A program made the translations under genes and the position numbers. From positions 1 to 64,000 of the forward strand of contig JAAVJQ010000008.1 in the NCBI GenBank assembly GCA_012038135.1: 64,000 nt of DNA, written 5' to 3'. Positions 46,385 to 55,439 of the stretch are shown in pieces. The notes under the pieces are model-generated. The model did no database searches and was not told the origin of the DNA. It saw only the letters and a list, made by a program, of their open reading frames with translations. How positions within the stretch are numbered: position 1 is the first letter of the stretch; every line of letters starts with the position of its first letter. This DNA is from Salinimicrobium nanhaiense (GTDB lineage: Bacteria > Bacteroidota > Bacteroidia > Flavobacteriales > Flavobacteriaceae).

Positions 46385-49381
46385 TTATCCCACAACTTCT
46401 TTCTCTTTACTAAGTCTTCTATTCTTGGTTTCCTTGTTGAAGGTATCGTAAGTTACCGGAGTCGCTATAAAGATAGACGAGTAGGTACCTACAAGAACAC
46501 CAACAATAAGAGCGAACATAAATCCTCGTATACTTTCTCCTCCAAAGATGAAGATAGCCAGTAACACCACTAAGGTGGTTAAGGAGGTATTGATGGTTCG
46601 GCTCACGGTGCTGTTAACTGCAGCGTTAATCGCATCTTTTCTGGTCCAGGATGGATGCGTGTTAAAAAATTCCCTGATCCTGTCAAAAATTACCACCGTA
46701 TCGTTCAATGAGTAACCCACAACGGTTAGGATCGCAGCAATGAACGCCTGATCGATCTCCATGTTGAAAGGCATGAATTTATAAGTTAATGAGAATACCC
46801 CAAGAACGATCAATACGTCATGGATCACGGCAATTACAGCTCCAAGTGAAAATTGATACTTTCTAAATCTTAGAAGGATATACAGGAAGATCACCAATAA
46901 TGATCCAAGTACAGCCCATATAGAAGCTTGCTTAATATCATCGGCAATTGAAGGACCAACCTTAAGAGATTGCATAATACCAATTCCTCTTTCTCCTTCG
47001 CCACCTACAGTGAAATCTTCGTAAGTTGTTCCTGCTGGAAGGTAAGCCTGTACAGCGTTATAAAGTTTCTGAATGATTTCGTCATCAACTTCATTTCCCT
47101 CTTCTTCAACTTTATATTTTGTAGTTACCCTTATCTGGTTGGCAGCACCAAAAGTCTTGGCATTTGCACTACCAAATTCAGCAATTAAGTCATCCTCCAG
47201 TTCAGTAGGATTTACTGGCTGGTCAAAGCGAATTGTATAACTTCTTCCCCCAACAAAATCCACTCCCTGGTTAAGCCCCTGAGTAAGTAAAGAGCCCAAA
47301 CTCACAAGAATAAAGATCCCGGAAACCACGTAGAAGGTCTTTCTCTTTTGAAGGAAAGGTATAGTAAGGTTAGTGAATAGATTTTTAGTCATTCCGGTAG
47401 AGAACTCAAGGTTCTTTTTCGGATTCCTGGCATAGTTGTCAATGAACAACCTGGTGATGAAGATCGCAGTGAATAAGGAAGTCGCGATACCAATTAATAA
47501 GGTAGTTGCAAATCCTTTTATAGGACCTGTACCAAGAACCAAAAGGATCAAACCGGTTAATGCCGTTGTTATGTTCGCATCAAGAATAGAAGAAAGCGCA
47601 TTGCTAAATCCATCCCTGGTAGCATCCTTATGATTTTTACCCAATCTTAGTTCTTCCCGTATCCTTTCAAAGATAAGTACGTTAGCATCCACCGACATAC
47701 CAATTGTTAGTACGATACCAGCAATACCCGGCAGGGTAAGCACGGCACCAAGTCCTGCCAGTACTCCAAAAATAAACAGGATGTTTACTATAAGAGCGAT
47801 ATCTGCATAAATACCTGCCTTACCATAATAGAAGACCATCCAGATAAGCACAAGAACAAGTGCTATAGCAAAAGAGTTGATTCCACTGTCGATCGCTTCC
47901 TGCCCAAGAGATGGACCCACAATTTCACTTTGAACTATATCTGCAGAAGCCGGAAGCTTACCTGCACGAAGTACGTTAGCTAAATCCTGGCCTTCAGCAA
48001 TAGAGAAATCTCCGGTAATTTCACTTCTTCCGCCGGAAATTGGTCCGCTGGAAACTCCCGGTGCAGAATACACCACATTGTCAAGAACTATGGCAATCTG
48101 GCTTTGGTTCTCGAAAGCATAACCTGTCATTTCTTCCCAGATCCTCGCTCCTTTGCCGTTCATTTGCATGCTCACGGCTACTTGACCAATCTGATCATAG
48201 GTCTGAGTTGCATCTGTAATTACACTTCCTGAAAGAGGAGGTTCATTTTGCCTGTTCCCTACCAGGGCATAAAGAGGTGCAGCTGCATCATCTTCATTGG
48301 TAATTCCCCAAACAAATTTAGCGTAACGCTGCTCTCCCTGGAGAAGATTGCGCACCTGTGGCATATTAAGGTACTGAGAAACCTTTGCAGTGTCTTTAAT
48401 ATTAAAAGTAGCAAGTACAGGTCCGCCCTGGAAACCGGGAGAAACCATTAGGTCAAAGAGGGGATTATTTTGTTGAGCTACTTCAACAGAATCGTCTGCA
48501 GATTGAAGTAGTGCATCAATCTCATCGGTTTCAGCATCAGTGGTATCTACAGTCGTTTGTGCAGTTTCAGTCTTTTGTTCTTCCAGGCCTTTTAAGGTCT
48601 CATTTGCCTGAACAAAGAAATTCTGAAATTGGTTGCTTTGATATACATGCCAGAACTCTAATTGTGCTGTACTCTGTAAAAGGTCTTGTACACGATCAAT
48701 TTCTTTAGCTCCCGGAAGCTCTACAAGAATTCTTCCTGAAGTTCCAAGACGCTGTATGTTTGGCTGGGTCACCCCGAATTTATCAATACGTTTTCTAAGA
48801 ACTTCAAAAGCCGAAGTAATAGATTCGTCAATTTTTCTGCGGATGATTGGTTTCACATCCTCATTGCTCATCTCAAAATTGATCTCGTCGCTAAGATTTT
48901 TATTTGCAAAAATATTGGGAGAGGCAAGACGGGCATCAGGAATTTCTTCAAAGGCATCAAAGAAAAGATCTACATAATTTTCCTGACTTGTCTTTTGAGC
49001 TTCATCTGCTTTCGCAAGGGCCTGGTTAAAGGCAGGATCTTTACTATTATTCGCAAGTTCGCGAAGGATATCTCTAACTGAAATTTGAAGGATTACGTTA
49101 ATTCCTCCTTTCAAGTCAAGACCTCTGTTAAGTTCTTTTTCCTTAGCCGAATTATAGGTGACCCCAAGTAAAACTTCTTCATTCCCTACAGAGTCAAGAT
49201 ATCTTTGCTCAACTCTTTCCCTCTCAATCACGTAATTATCAACACTTTCAGGAACTTCCCGCTGTGCAAATTCTTCGGCATCACTTTCAATATTGCCAGC
49301 AATAAATGTAAAAGATAACTGGTAAATACATACCAGGGCAAACAAAATTGCAAACACCTTGACTATTCCCTTGTTCTGCAT
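46385..49381 (-). CDS. secDF: Protein translocase fused SecD-SecF subunit
   Basis: 998 residues, a SecD and SecF fusion typical of Bacteroidota. N-terminal hydrophobic segment, periplasmic P1 region with GLDLKGGINVILQISV, SecD membrane domain with LVLIWMVFYYGKAGIYADIALI and GMSVDANVLIFERIREEL, then SecF with a second VDFVGGRSYTIRFDQP and SLNDTVVIFDRIREFF motif. Uses the proton motive force to help SecYEG-exported proteins leave the translocon. Single gene, with the tandem REP array at its 3' side. Confidence 0.97.
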   Translation of the reverse strand: MQNKGIVKVFAILFALVCIYQLSFTFIAGNIESDAEEFAQREVPESVDNYVIERERVEQRYLDSVGNEEVLLGVTYNSAKEKELNRGLDLKGGINVILQISVRDILRELANNSKDPAFNQALAKADEAQKTSQENYVDLFFDAFEEIPDARLASPNIFANKNLSDEINFEMSNEDVKPIIRRKIDESITSAFEVLRKRIDKFGVTQPNIQRLGTSGRILVELPGAKEIDRVQDLLQSTAQLEFWHVYQSNQFQNFFVQANETLKGLEEQKTETAQTTVDTTDAETDEIDALLQSADDSVEVAQQNNPLFDLMVSPGFQGGPVLATFNIKDTAKVSQYLNMPQVRNLLQGEQRYAKFVWGITNEDDAAAPLYALVGNRQNEPPLSGSVITDATQTYDQIGQVAVSMQMNGKGARIWEEMTGYAFENQSQIAIVLDNVVYSAPGVSSGPISGGRSEITGDFSIAEGQDLANVLRAGKLPASADIVQSEIVGPSLGQEAIDSGINSFAIALVLVLIWMVFYYGKAGIYADIALIVNILFIFGVLAGLGAVLTLPGIAGIVLTIGMSVDANVLIFERIREELRLGKNHKDATRDGFSNALSSILDANITTALTGLILLVLGTGPIKGFATTLLIGIATSLFTAIFITRLFIDNYARNPKKNLEFSTGMTKNLFTNLTIPFLQKRKTFYVVSGIFILVSLGSLLTQGLNQGVDFVGGRSYTIRFDQPVNPTELEDDLIAEFGSANAKTFGAANQIRVTTKYKVEEEGNEVDDEIIQKLYNAVQAYLPAGTTYEDFTVGGEGERGIGIMQSLKVGPSIADDIKQASIWAVLGSLLVIFLYILLRFRKYQFSLGAVIAVIHDVLIVLGVFSLTYKFMPFNMEIDQAFIAAILTVVGYSLNDTVVIFDRIREFFNTHPSWTRKDAINAAVNSTVSRTINTSLTTLVVLLAIFIFGGESIRGFMFALIVGVLVGTYSSIFIATPVTYDTFNKETKNRRLSKEKEVVG

Positions 49382-49486
49382 TATTCTTTAATTTATATTC
49401 AATTTTTAAAAACGGACAAATATAGGTTTTCAATAATGAAATCCCAATTATATTTTTTGAAAAAATTAACTATTTGAAATAATAAA

Positions 49487-49590
49487 AAAAGCTGCTCAAA
49501 AGCACCGCTAAATTAGAATCTCATTGACCTGCCGAAGGATCAACAGTAGGAAAATTCCGTTTTAAAAAGGCTTTTTTTGAGCAGCTTCTT
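49487..49590 (-). terminator. Terminator-like large hairpin after mdh
   Basis: A 13-bp basal stem, AAGCTGCTCAAAA / TTTTGAGCAGCTT, encloses about 70 nt and ends in a T run on the minus strand, 28 bp beyond the mdh stop. The loop is much larger than a normal terminator and contains further pairing potential (AAAAAGCC/GGCTTTTT-type). Confidence 0.6.
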
Positions 49591-49617
49591 CTGAAACTTA
49601 TCTATACCTTAAAACTA

Positions 49618-50550
49618 TTACTTTTTTAGGTCAAGAAGGTCATTCACTTTTGATACACCTTCTGCACTTTCTTTTAATTTCGATTGTTCAGCATCATCGA
49701 GTTCCAGCTCAACGATCTTTTCAATTCCGTTTTTACCAAGGATCACCGGCACCCCTATACAAAGATCATTAAGCCCGTATTCCCCTTCTAAAAGGGCAGA
49801 ACAAGGGAACATTTTCTTCTGGTCACAAGCGATCGCCTGCACCAAAGAAGAAACTGCTGCTCCCGGTGCATACCAGGCGCTGGTTCCCAACATTTTTGTA
49901 AGGGTCGCACCTCCTACTTTAGTGGCTTCAGAAACTTCGTCGATCCTTTCCTTAGAAATGAACTTGCTAACCGGAACCGAGTTACGGGTAGCCAGTCTTG
50001 TCAACGGCACCATTCCGGTATCGCTGTGGCCTCCAATCACCATCCCGTCAATATCTGACTGTGGGGCATCAAGAGCCTCACTTAAACGATACTTGAAACG
50101 GGCGCTATCTAAAGCACCACCCATTCCAATGATCTTGTTCTTGGGAAGATCGGTTGTTTTATGAACAAGGTAAGTCATGGTATCCATGGGATTACTTACC
50201 ACGATAAGTGTTACATTAGGAGAGTGCTCTATAAGGCTTGCTGAAACAGATTTTACAATATCGGCATTGATCCCTATTAATTCCTCACGGGTCATTCCCG
50301 GTTTACGCGGAATTCCACTGGTGATCACAGCGATATCTGAATTTGCAGTTTTTGAGTAGTCATTCGTGCTTCCGGTGATACGGGTGTCGAATCCAAGAAG
50401 AGAGGAAGTCTGCATGAGGTCCATGGCCTTTCCCTCGGCATAATCTTCTTTAATATCTACTAAAACTACTTCTGAAGCAAAATTCTTAATGGCAATGTAT
50501 TCCGCACAGCTGGCTCCAACAGCTCCGGCACCTACTATAGTAACTTTCAT
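49618..50550 (-). CDS. mdh: Malate dehydrogenase
   Basis: 310 residues. NAD-dependent oxidation of malate in the TCA cycle. Rossmann signature VTIVGAGAVGASCAEYIA, substrate Arg loop SGIPRKPGMTREEL, and catalytic His in IGGHSDTGMVPL. Lactate-dehydrogenase-like (LDH-type) MDH of Bacteroidota. Single gene with its own terminator. Confidence 0.96.
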   Translation of the reverse strand: MKVTIVGAGAVGASCAEYIAIKNFASEVVLVDIKEDYAEGKAMDLMQTSSLLGFDTRITGSTNDYSKTANSDIAVITSGIPRKPGMTREELIGINADIVKSVSASLIEHSPNVTLIVVSNPMDTMTYLVHKTTDLPKNKIIGMGGALDSARFKYRLSEALDAPQSDIDGMVIGGHSDTGMVPLTRLATRNSVPVSKFISKERIDEVSEATKVGGATLTKMLGTSAWYAPGAAVSSLVQAIACDQKKMFPCSALLEGEYGLNDLCIGVPVILGKNGIEKIVELELDDAEQSKLKESAEGVSKVNDLLDLKK

Positions 50551-50633
50551 TTTGAATTATTTTGATTAATAGTCTTGCGAAAATACGAATTCTGATGCAG
50601 TTTTTCCAGAAACGGAAGCTTAAATGCAGGATT

Positions 50634-51626
50634 TTAAATCCTTACATGAAGTCCCAAATTTGCATTGAAAAATTCTCCCACCGTACCCATCGCACTTAAC
50701 CTGAAACGGTCAAAATGAAGGTTGAAACCAAGGTCGCCTTTGAATTGAAACTGGCTCTCTCCAATTTCCTCCAATTCATCATTTACCTGAGGCAAAGCAA
50801 TACCATCTCCACCCATTTCATAATCAAAATTGGAATTCATGACTCCGGCGGCAGCAAATAACTCCAGAACATCCCATCTTTTTGAGCCAATTACCTCTGC
50901 CATCAAAAGATCTGCATCAACACTAATTTTATCCATTGTCAAAAATCCTTCAACCGGAATTGGAACAAATTCATATTCAACGTTTAACTGACTGTAGGCA
51001 ACTCCCAGCGCAACCTGAAAATCTTCGGGGTAAACCTCTCCAAAGTATTGACTCAAACTGTGCTTTGCGCCAATTCCATAAGTACTTGCAGTGACTCCAT
51101 CAATAGTAACTTCTGGCATGGCACGAACAGTAATTTCGGTTCCTGCTGAAACCCCAACTGCAATTTGTGCAAAAGCGTGAGGCACGTTGTCCCGATCAAT
51201 ACCATCGAGTGCTTTAAAATTCACAGATGCTGTTACCAAACCTCCGGCTAAAGCGTTGGGAAAGGTAACATCTCCAGTAAAACGAACTAAACTATTTGCT
51301 CCAAATGCCGTAGGCAATTCGGCAGAAGACGTACCTTCCATTTGCAGCAACTCAAGATCACTATTGCTTAAGTTAAAAGTTTTTTGATCTGAGGGAATAA
51401 TTAGTGCATTGCCATGAACAGAAATTCTCCATTCCCATTTATCTAAGGCTGTTGCCGAACTAAACCAACCGGCACTGGCCTGATAAGAAGCTCCATCGGC
51501 AGCAGGTTGTGCAAAATTACGAGCAATAGTGAGCATGTCATTGATGAATAACTGGGAATTATCTTCCTGTGCAAAAGCAGGGGCAGATAATAAAAATATC
51601 GTCAAGAGATAAAGGTTTTTTTTCAC
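50634..51626 (-). CDS. DUF6588-family putative outer-membrane beta-barrel protein
   Basis: 330 residues with signal peptide (FLLSAPAFAQE). The mature part shows alternating strands such as GGLVTASVNFKALDG, FAQIAVGVSAGTEITVRAM, ISVDADLLMAEVIGSKRWDVLEL and the terminal FRLSAMGTVGEFF. This matches the DUF6588 family of predicted barrel proteins in Bacteroidota, of unknown function. Single gene. Confidence 0.82.
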   Translation of the reverse strand: MKKNLYLLTIFLLSAPAFAQEDNSQLFINDMLTIARNFAQPAADGASYQASAGWFSSATALDKWEWRISVHGNALIIPSDQKTFNLSNSDLELLQMEGTSSAELPTAFGANSLVRFTGDVTFPNALAGGLVTASVNFKALDGIDRDNVPHAFAQIAVGVSAGTEITVRAMPEVTIDGVTASTYGIGAKHSLSQYFGEVYPEDFQVALGVAYSQLNVEYEFVPIPVEGFLTMDKISVDADLLMAEVIGSKRWDVLELFAAAGVMNSNFDYEMGGDGIALPQVNDELEEIGESQFQFKGDLGFNLHFDRFRLSAMGTVGEFFNANLGLHVRI

Positions 51627-51695
51627 AAGGTTAAGTTTATTGGTGGAGTAAAAATAGCAAAAAAAGCATAGGTTCTACAGAGACTTAATGAAAAC

Positions 51696-51722
51696 AAAAA
51701 ACCCGCAATTTGCGGGTTTTGT
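51696..51722 (-). terminator. Terminator of gyrB
   Basis: AAAACCCGCAA-TTT-GCGGGTTTT with flanking A/T tracts, 18 bp beyond the gyrB stop on the minus strand. Confidence 0.85.
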
Positions 51723-51739
51723 AGCTTAAGAGGCAAATA

Positions 51740-53680
51740 TTATGCGTCTATATTGGCATATACTGCATTCTTTTCGATAAATTCTCTACGAGGCGGAACC
51801 TCATCCCCCATCAACATAGAAAAGATCCTGTCGGCTTCCCCTGTATTGTCGATAGTAACCTGGCGCAACGTTCTAAATTCAGGATTCATAGTGGTATCCC
51901 AAAGCTGCTCTGCGTTCATCTCTCCAAGACCCTTGTATCGCTGAATACTTACGCCCCCGCTGTAGGATTCCGCGATCTCATCACGCTCCTTATTGCTCCA
52001 GGCGTAACGTTTCTTGCTTCCTTTTTTCACAAGGTAAAGTGGCGGAGTTGCAATAAATACGTGCCCTGCCTCGATCAATTCTTTCATATACCTAAAGAAG
52101 AAAGTAAGAATAAGCGTAGCAATGTGACTACCATCCACATCGGCATCACACATGATCACGATCTTGTGGTATCGAAGTTTTGAAAGGTTAAGCGCCTTGG
52201 AATCTTCTTCTGTACCTATGGTTACTCCCAGAGCAGTGTAGATATTCTTGATCTCTTCGTTTTCGAAAACCTTATGGCTCATCGCTTTTTCCACGTTCAG
52301 GATCTTACCCCTAAGCGGAAGAATTGCCTGGAAATGACGGTCACGACCGGCTTTAGCCGTTCCACCCGCCGAGTCTCCCTCTACAAGGAATACTTCACAT
52401 TCCTGCGGATCCTGGGAAGCACAATCAGATAATTTCCCCGGTAATCCTCCCCCGCTCATCACGGTCTTACGCTGCACCATTTCACGAGCCTTCTTAGCCG
52501 CGTGACGTGCCTGCGCTGCAAGGATCACCTTTTGAACTATGGTCCTGGCATCATTAGGATTCTCTTCAAGGTAATTCTCAAGCATTTCGGAAACCGCCTG
52601 AGAAACTGCAGAAGTAACCTCCCTGTTTCCAAGTTTGGTCTTTGTCTGACCCTCGAATTGAGGCTCCTGAACTTTAACCGAAACAATAGCTGTCAATCCT
52701 TCCCGGAAATCATCTCCCGAGATCTCGAACTTAAGCTTATCCAGCATTCCGGAAGCATCGGCATATTTCTTAAGGGTAGTGGTCAAACCTCTCCTGAAAC
52801 CGGCAAGGTGAGTACCCCCTTCGTGAGTGTTGATATTGTTTACGTATGAGTGAAGGTTCTCGTTAAAGGAAGTGTTGTAAACCATAGCCACCTCAACGGG
52901 GATATCGTTCTTTTCACCTTCAATGGAGATCACTTCGCTTATAATTGGCTCCCTCGTCCCATCAAGAAATTTTATAAATTCTTTCAGTCCTTCTTCCGAA
53001 TGAAAGACTTCAGAAACAAATTCTCCTTTATCATCTTTCTCCCGTCGATCTGTAAGAGTAATGGTGATCCCTTTATTCAGAAAAGAAAGCTCACGCATTC
53101 TGCTCGCCAGGGTATCATAGTTATACTCGGTAGTTTGCTGAAATATGGAAGCATCGGGCCTAAAAGTAACAATAGTCCCCGAAAGATCTGTTTCCCCGAC
53201 AGGCTTTACAGGATAAACAGGTTTTCCTCTTTCGTACTCCTGCTCCCAGATAGTTCCGTCGCGGTACACCGTAGCCTTTAGATGGTCAGACAGTGCATTC
53301 ACACAACTAACCCCTACTCCGTGAAGTCCACCGGAAACTTTATAGGAATCCTTATCGAATTTACCTCCCGCTCCGATCTTGGTCATAACAACCTCAAGAG
53401 CAGAAACACCTTCTTTTTTATGAAGATCTACAGGAATTCCACGCCCGTTATCTTCGGTAGTAATTGAATTGTCTTCGTTGATGGTAACTTTTATAGTATC
53501 GCAATGACCCGCCAGCGCCTCATCTATCGAGTTATCTACCACCTCGTAAACCAGGTGATGCAATCCTCTTACGCCCGTATCTCCAATATACATGGAAGGA
53601 CGCATCCGTACGTGCTCCATCCCCTCCAGCGCCTGGATACTATCAGCCGAATAACTGCTTCTTTTAACCTCTTCGCTCAT
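51740..53680 (-). CDS. gyrB: DNA gyrase subunit B
   Basis: 646 residues. GHKL ATPase motifs (EVVDNSIDEALAGH, EDNGRGIPV, GVGVSCVNALSD) and the TOPRIM EGDSAGGTAKAGRDR with PLRGKILNVEKA and DADVDGSHI. Introduces negative supercoils with GyrA (not in the window). Three DnaA-box-like sites lie in the upstream spacer. Confidence 0.95.
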   Translation of the reverse strand: MSEEVKRSSYSADSIQALEGMEHVRMRPSMYIGDTGVRGLHHLVYEVVDNSIDEALAGHCDTIKVTINEDNSITTEDNGRGIPVDLHKKEGVSALEVVMTKIGAGGKFDKDSYKVSGGLHGVGVSCVNALSDHLKATVYRDGTIWEQEYERGKPVYPVKPVGETDLSGTIVTFRPDASIFQQTTEYNYDTLASRMRELSFLNKGITITLTDRREKDDKGEFVSEVFHSEEGLKEFIKFLDGTREPIISEVISIEGEKNDIPVEVAMVYNTSFNENLHSYVNNINTHEGGTHLAGFRRGLTTTLKKYADASGMLDKLKFEISGDDFREGLTAIVSVKVQEPQFEGQTKTKLGNREVTSAVSQAVSEMLENYLEENPNDARTIVQKVILAAQARHAAKKAREMVQRKTVMSGGGLPGKLSDCASQDPQECEVFLVEGDSAGGTAKAGRDRHFQAILPLRGKILNVEKAMSHKVFENEEIKNIYTALGVTIGTEEDSKALNLSKLRYHKIVIMCDADVDGSHIATLILTFFFRYMKELIEAGHVFIATPPLYLVKKGSKKRYAWSNKERDEIAESYSGGVSIQRYKGLGEMNAEQLWDTTMNPEFRTLRQVTIDNTGEADRIFSMLMGDEVPPRREFIEKNAVYANIDA

Positions 53681-54086
53681 ACTTAATTCGTTAAAATTTT
53701 ATCAATTTCTATAACAAACAAATATACAATATTCCTATCTTTTAAACCATTTTTAGACCCTGTTGAGCTTCGAAGTTATCAACAAAATCTGTGGAAAAAT
53801 TATCTACAATCCTCCCCACTGTTTCAAACTCCCTAATTCTTTCCAATACTTACTAATCTTCTGAAACAATAACTTTTAAACATTCCCTTCCCTCCGGAAT
53901 TTCCTGCTGAAAAATTAGGAGTTATTGACAGGTTTTCTCTCTTACATTTTTCCTAAAAGAAGACTCCTTGGGACGGCTTTTTGGGACCTTTAATGTTTTC
54001 AGTAATTTAACTGGATTTAAAGATAACCTTAACTAAATTATGCCAGGCTTAAAGTATATTTAGGGCAATAATCTAAAATCATAGAA
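53681..54086. other. Spacer upstream of gyrB with a cluster of DnaA-box-like sites
   Basis: TTATCAACA (53776-53784), TTTTCCACA on the minus strand (53790-53798) and TTATCTACA (53800-53808), each one base off TTATCCACA, lie within 33 bp. The rest is AT-rich with no gene. Whether this is an origin, a DnaA-regulated gyrB promoter or chance cannot be decided here. Confidence 0.4.
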
Positions 54087-54665
54087 ATGAAAAAAATATT
54101 TATAATGTGTGCAGTTTTTGCAGGAACTTTATTCACACCACAACTGTATGCTCAGGACACTCCGGAAACTACTAAAGACAATGACGGACCAAACTTCTCA
54201 AAGCTCGATGTGAGCCCTATGGATGTGGTGCTCTTTAGAGGAGAGAACAATGAACCTCTCGCAAGGGTTTTATATAGCCGTCCCCAAACCAGGGATCGCG
54301 AAATCTTTGGAAAACTTGTTCCTTACGGAGAAGTTTGGAGAACAGGTGCCAATGAAGCTACAGAGATCACTCTTTACAACGACCTCATGGTGGGGGACAA
54401 AACCATCAAAAAAGGAACCTATACCTTATTCACTATTCCAAAAGAAAAGGAGTGGACAATCGTCCTCAACAACAGTACTAACATTTGGGGTGCCTATGAT
54501 TATCATGTAGAAAAGGACGTTGCAAGGATCACTGTTCCTGTTAGGAAATCAAAAACTCCAATTGACGCACTTTCTATGAGCTTTTCTCCAATAGAAAATG
54601 GCGCAAACCTTTTTATTGGATGGGATGACCGTTACGTAGTAGTACCATTTAAAAATGTGAAATAG
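54087..54665 (+). CDS. DUF2911 domain-containing secreted protein
   Basis: 192 residues with signal peptide (TLFTPQLYAQD). The DUF2911 signature VLYSRPQTRDREIFG, VPYGEVWRTGANEATEITL and KKGTYTLFTIPKEKEWTIVLN is complete and close to the family norm. Function unknown. Single gene, terminated by a shared hairpin. Confidence 0.94.
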   Translation: MKKIFIMCAVFAGTLFTPQLYAQDTPETTKDNDGPNFSKLDVSPMDVVLFRGENNEPLARVLYSRPQTRDREIFGKLVPYGEVWRTGANEATEITLYNDLMVGDKTIKKGTYTLFTIPKEKEWTIVLNNSTNIWGAYDYHVEKDVARITVPVRKSKTPIDALSMSFSPIENGANLFIGWDDRYVVVPFKNVK

Positions 54666-54683
54666 CAATCTTATAACACCCAC

Positions 54684-54715
54684 GAAAAAAGCCCTTTTTG
54701 AAAGGGCTTTTTTTT
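54684..54715. terminator. Bidirectional terminator between DUF2911 and queE
   Basis: AAAAAAGCCCTTTTT-GAAA-GGGCTTTTTTTT; its right arm touches the queE stop codon. Confidence 0.85.
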
Positions 54716-55355
54716 ATGGGATATTTAGATATTTATGGGTTTGTAAGGAAACTTTCCATTGAGGATTCTGCATTACGTAATCTACTATCAGCGGCATCAT
54801 TTTGTCCCTGTTGCTCCACTCCGGTTGAAGGTAGAGGATACAATTCCTGTTCACCTTAGCTGCCTGTTCTTCTGCAAATTGAAAGTCATGTTTATTAAAA
54901 ACGATCACCTTGAGCTCATCTGCTACTTCATAGATCTCCGGGGTAGGCAATTTGATCTTTTTAGGGGACAGACAGATCCAATCCCATGTGCCGGTCATTG
55001 GATAGGCTCCCGAAGTTTCGATATGAATCTTGGCTCCCCGGGCTTTTAAGCGGGATGTAAGAGGCTCCATGTTCCATGTGAGCGGCTCCCCTCCCGTAAC
55101 CACAATAGTTTTACTGCTTTTTAAAGCCTTGTCTACTATCTGGTCCACACCTGTTGGGGGATGCAATTTGGCATTCCAGCTCTCTTTGACATCACACCAG
55201 TGACAACCCACATCACAACCTCCAATTCTTATAAAATAGGCAGCAGTTCCCTTGTGAAAACCTTCACCCTGTATAGTGTAAAAATCTTCCATTAGCGGCA
55301 GCATCTCCCCTTTTTCCACTAATGCATTTACTTCCTGTTCATTCATAACCGGCAA
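54714..55355 (-). CDS. queE: 7-carboxy-7-deazaguanine synthase
   Basis: 213 residues. Radical SAM enzyme of queuosine (preQ0) synthesis. The cluster-binding CxxxCxxC is C47-C51-C54 in IGGCDVGCHWCDVKESWN, the substrate-proximal TIQGEGFHKGTAAYFIR and the GGEPLTWN motif are present. folE, the first enzyme for the shared pterin precursor, is 13 kb away; other que genes are not in the window. Confidence 0.92.
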   Translation of the reverse strand: MPVMNEQEVNALVEKGEMLPLMEDFYTIQGEGFHKGTAAYFIRIGGCDVGCHWCDVKESWNAKLHPPTGVDQIVDKALKSSKTIVVTGGEPLTWNMEPLTSRLKARGAKIHIETSGAYPMTGTWDWICLSPKKIKLPTPEIYEVADELKVIVFNKHDFQFAEEQAAKVNRNCILYLQPEWSNRDKMMPLIVDYVMQNPQWKVSLQTHKYLNIP

Positions 55356-55439
55356 AGATAATTAAAATCATTGTTAGGTAGTGGACGGACAGGAATCAGA
55401 TTTTGATGATTTCCACATTTGTTTTAAATGAAAGGAAAA

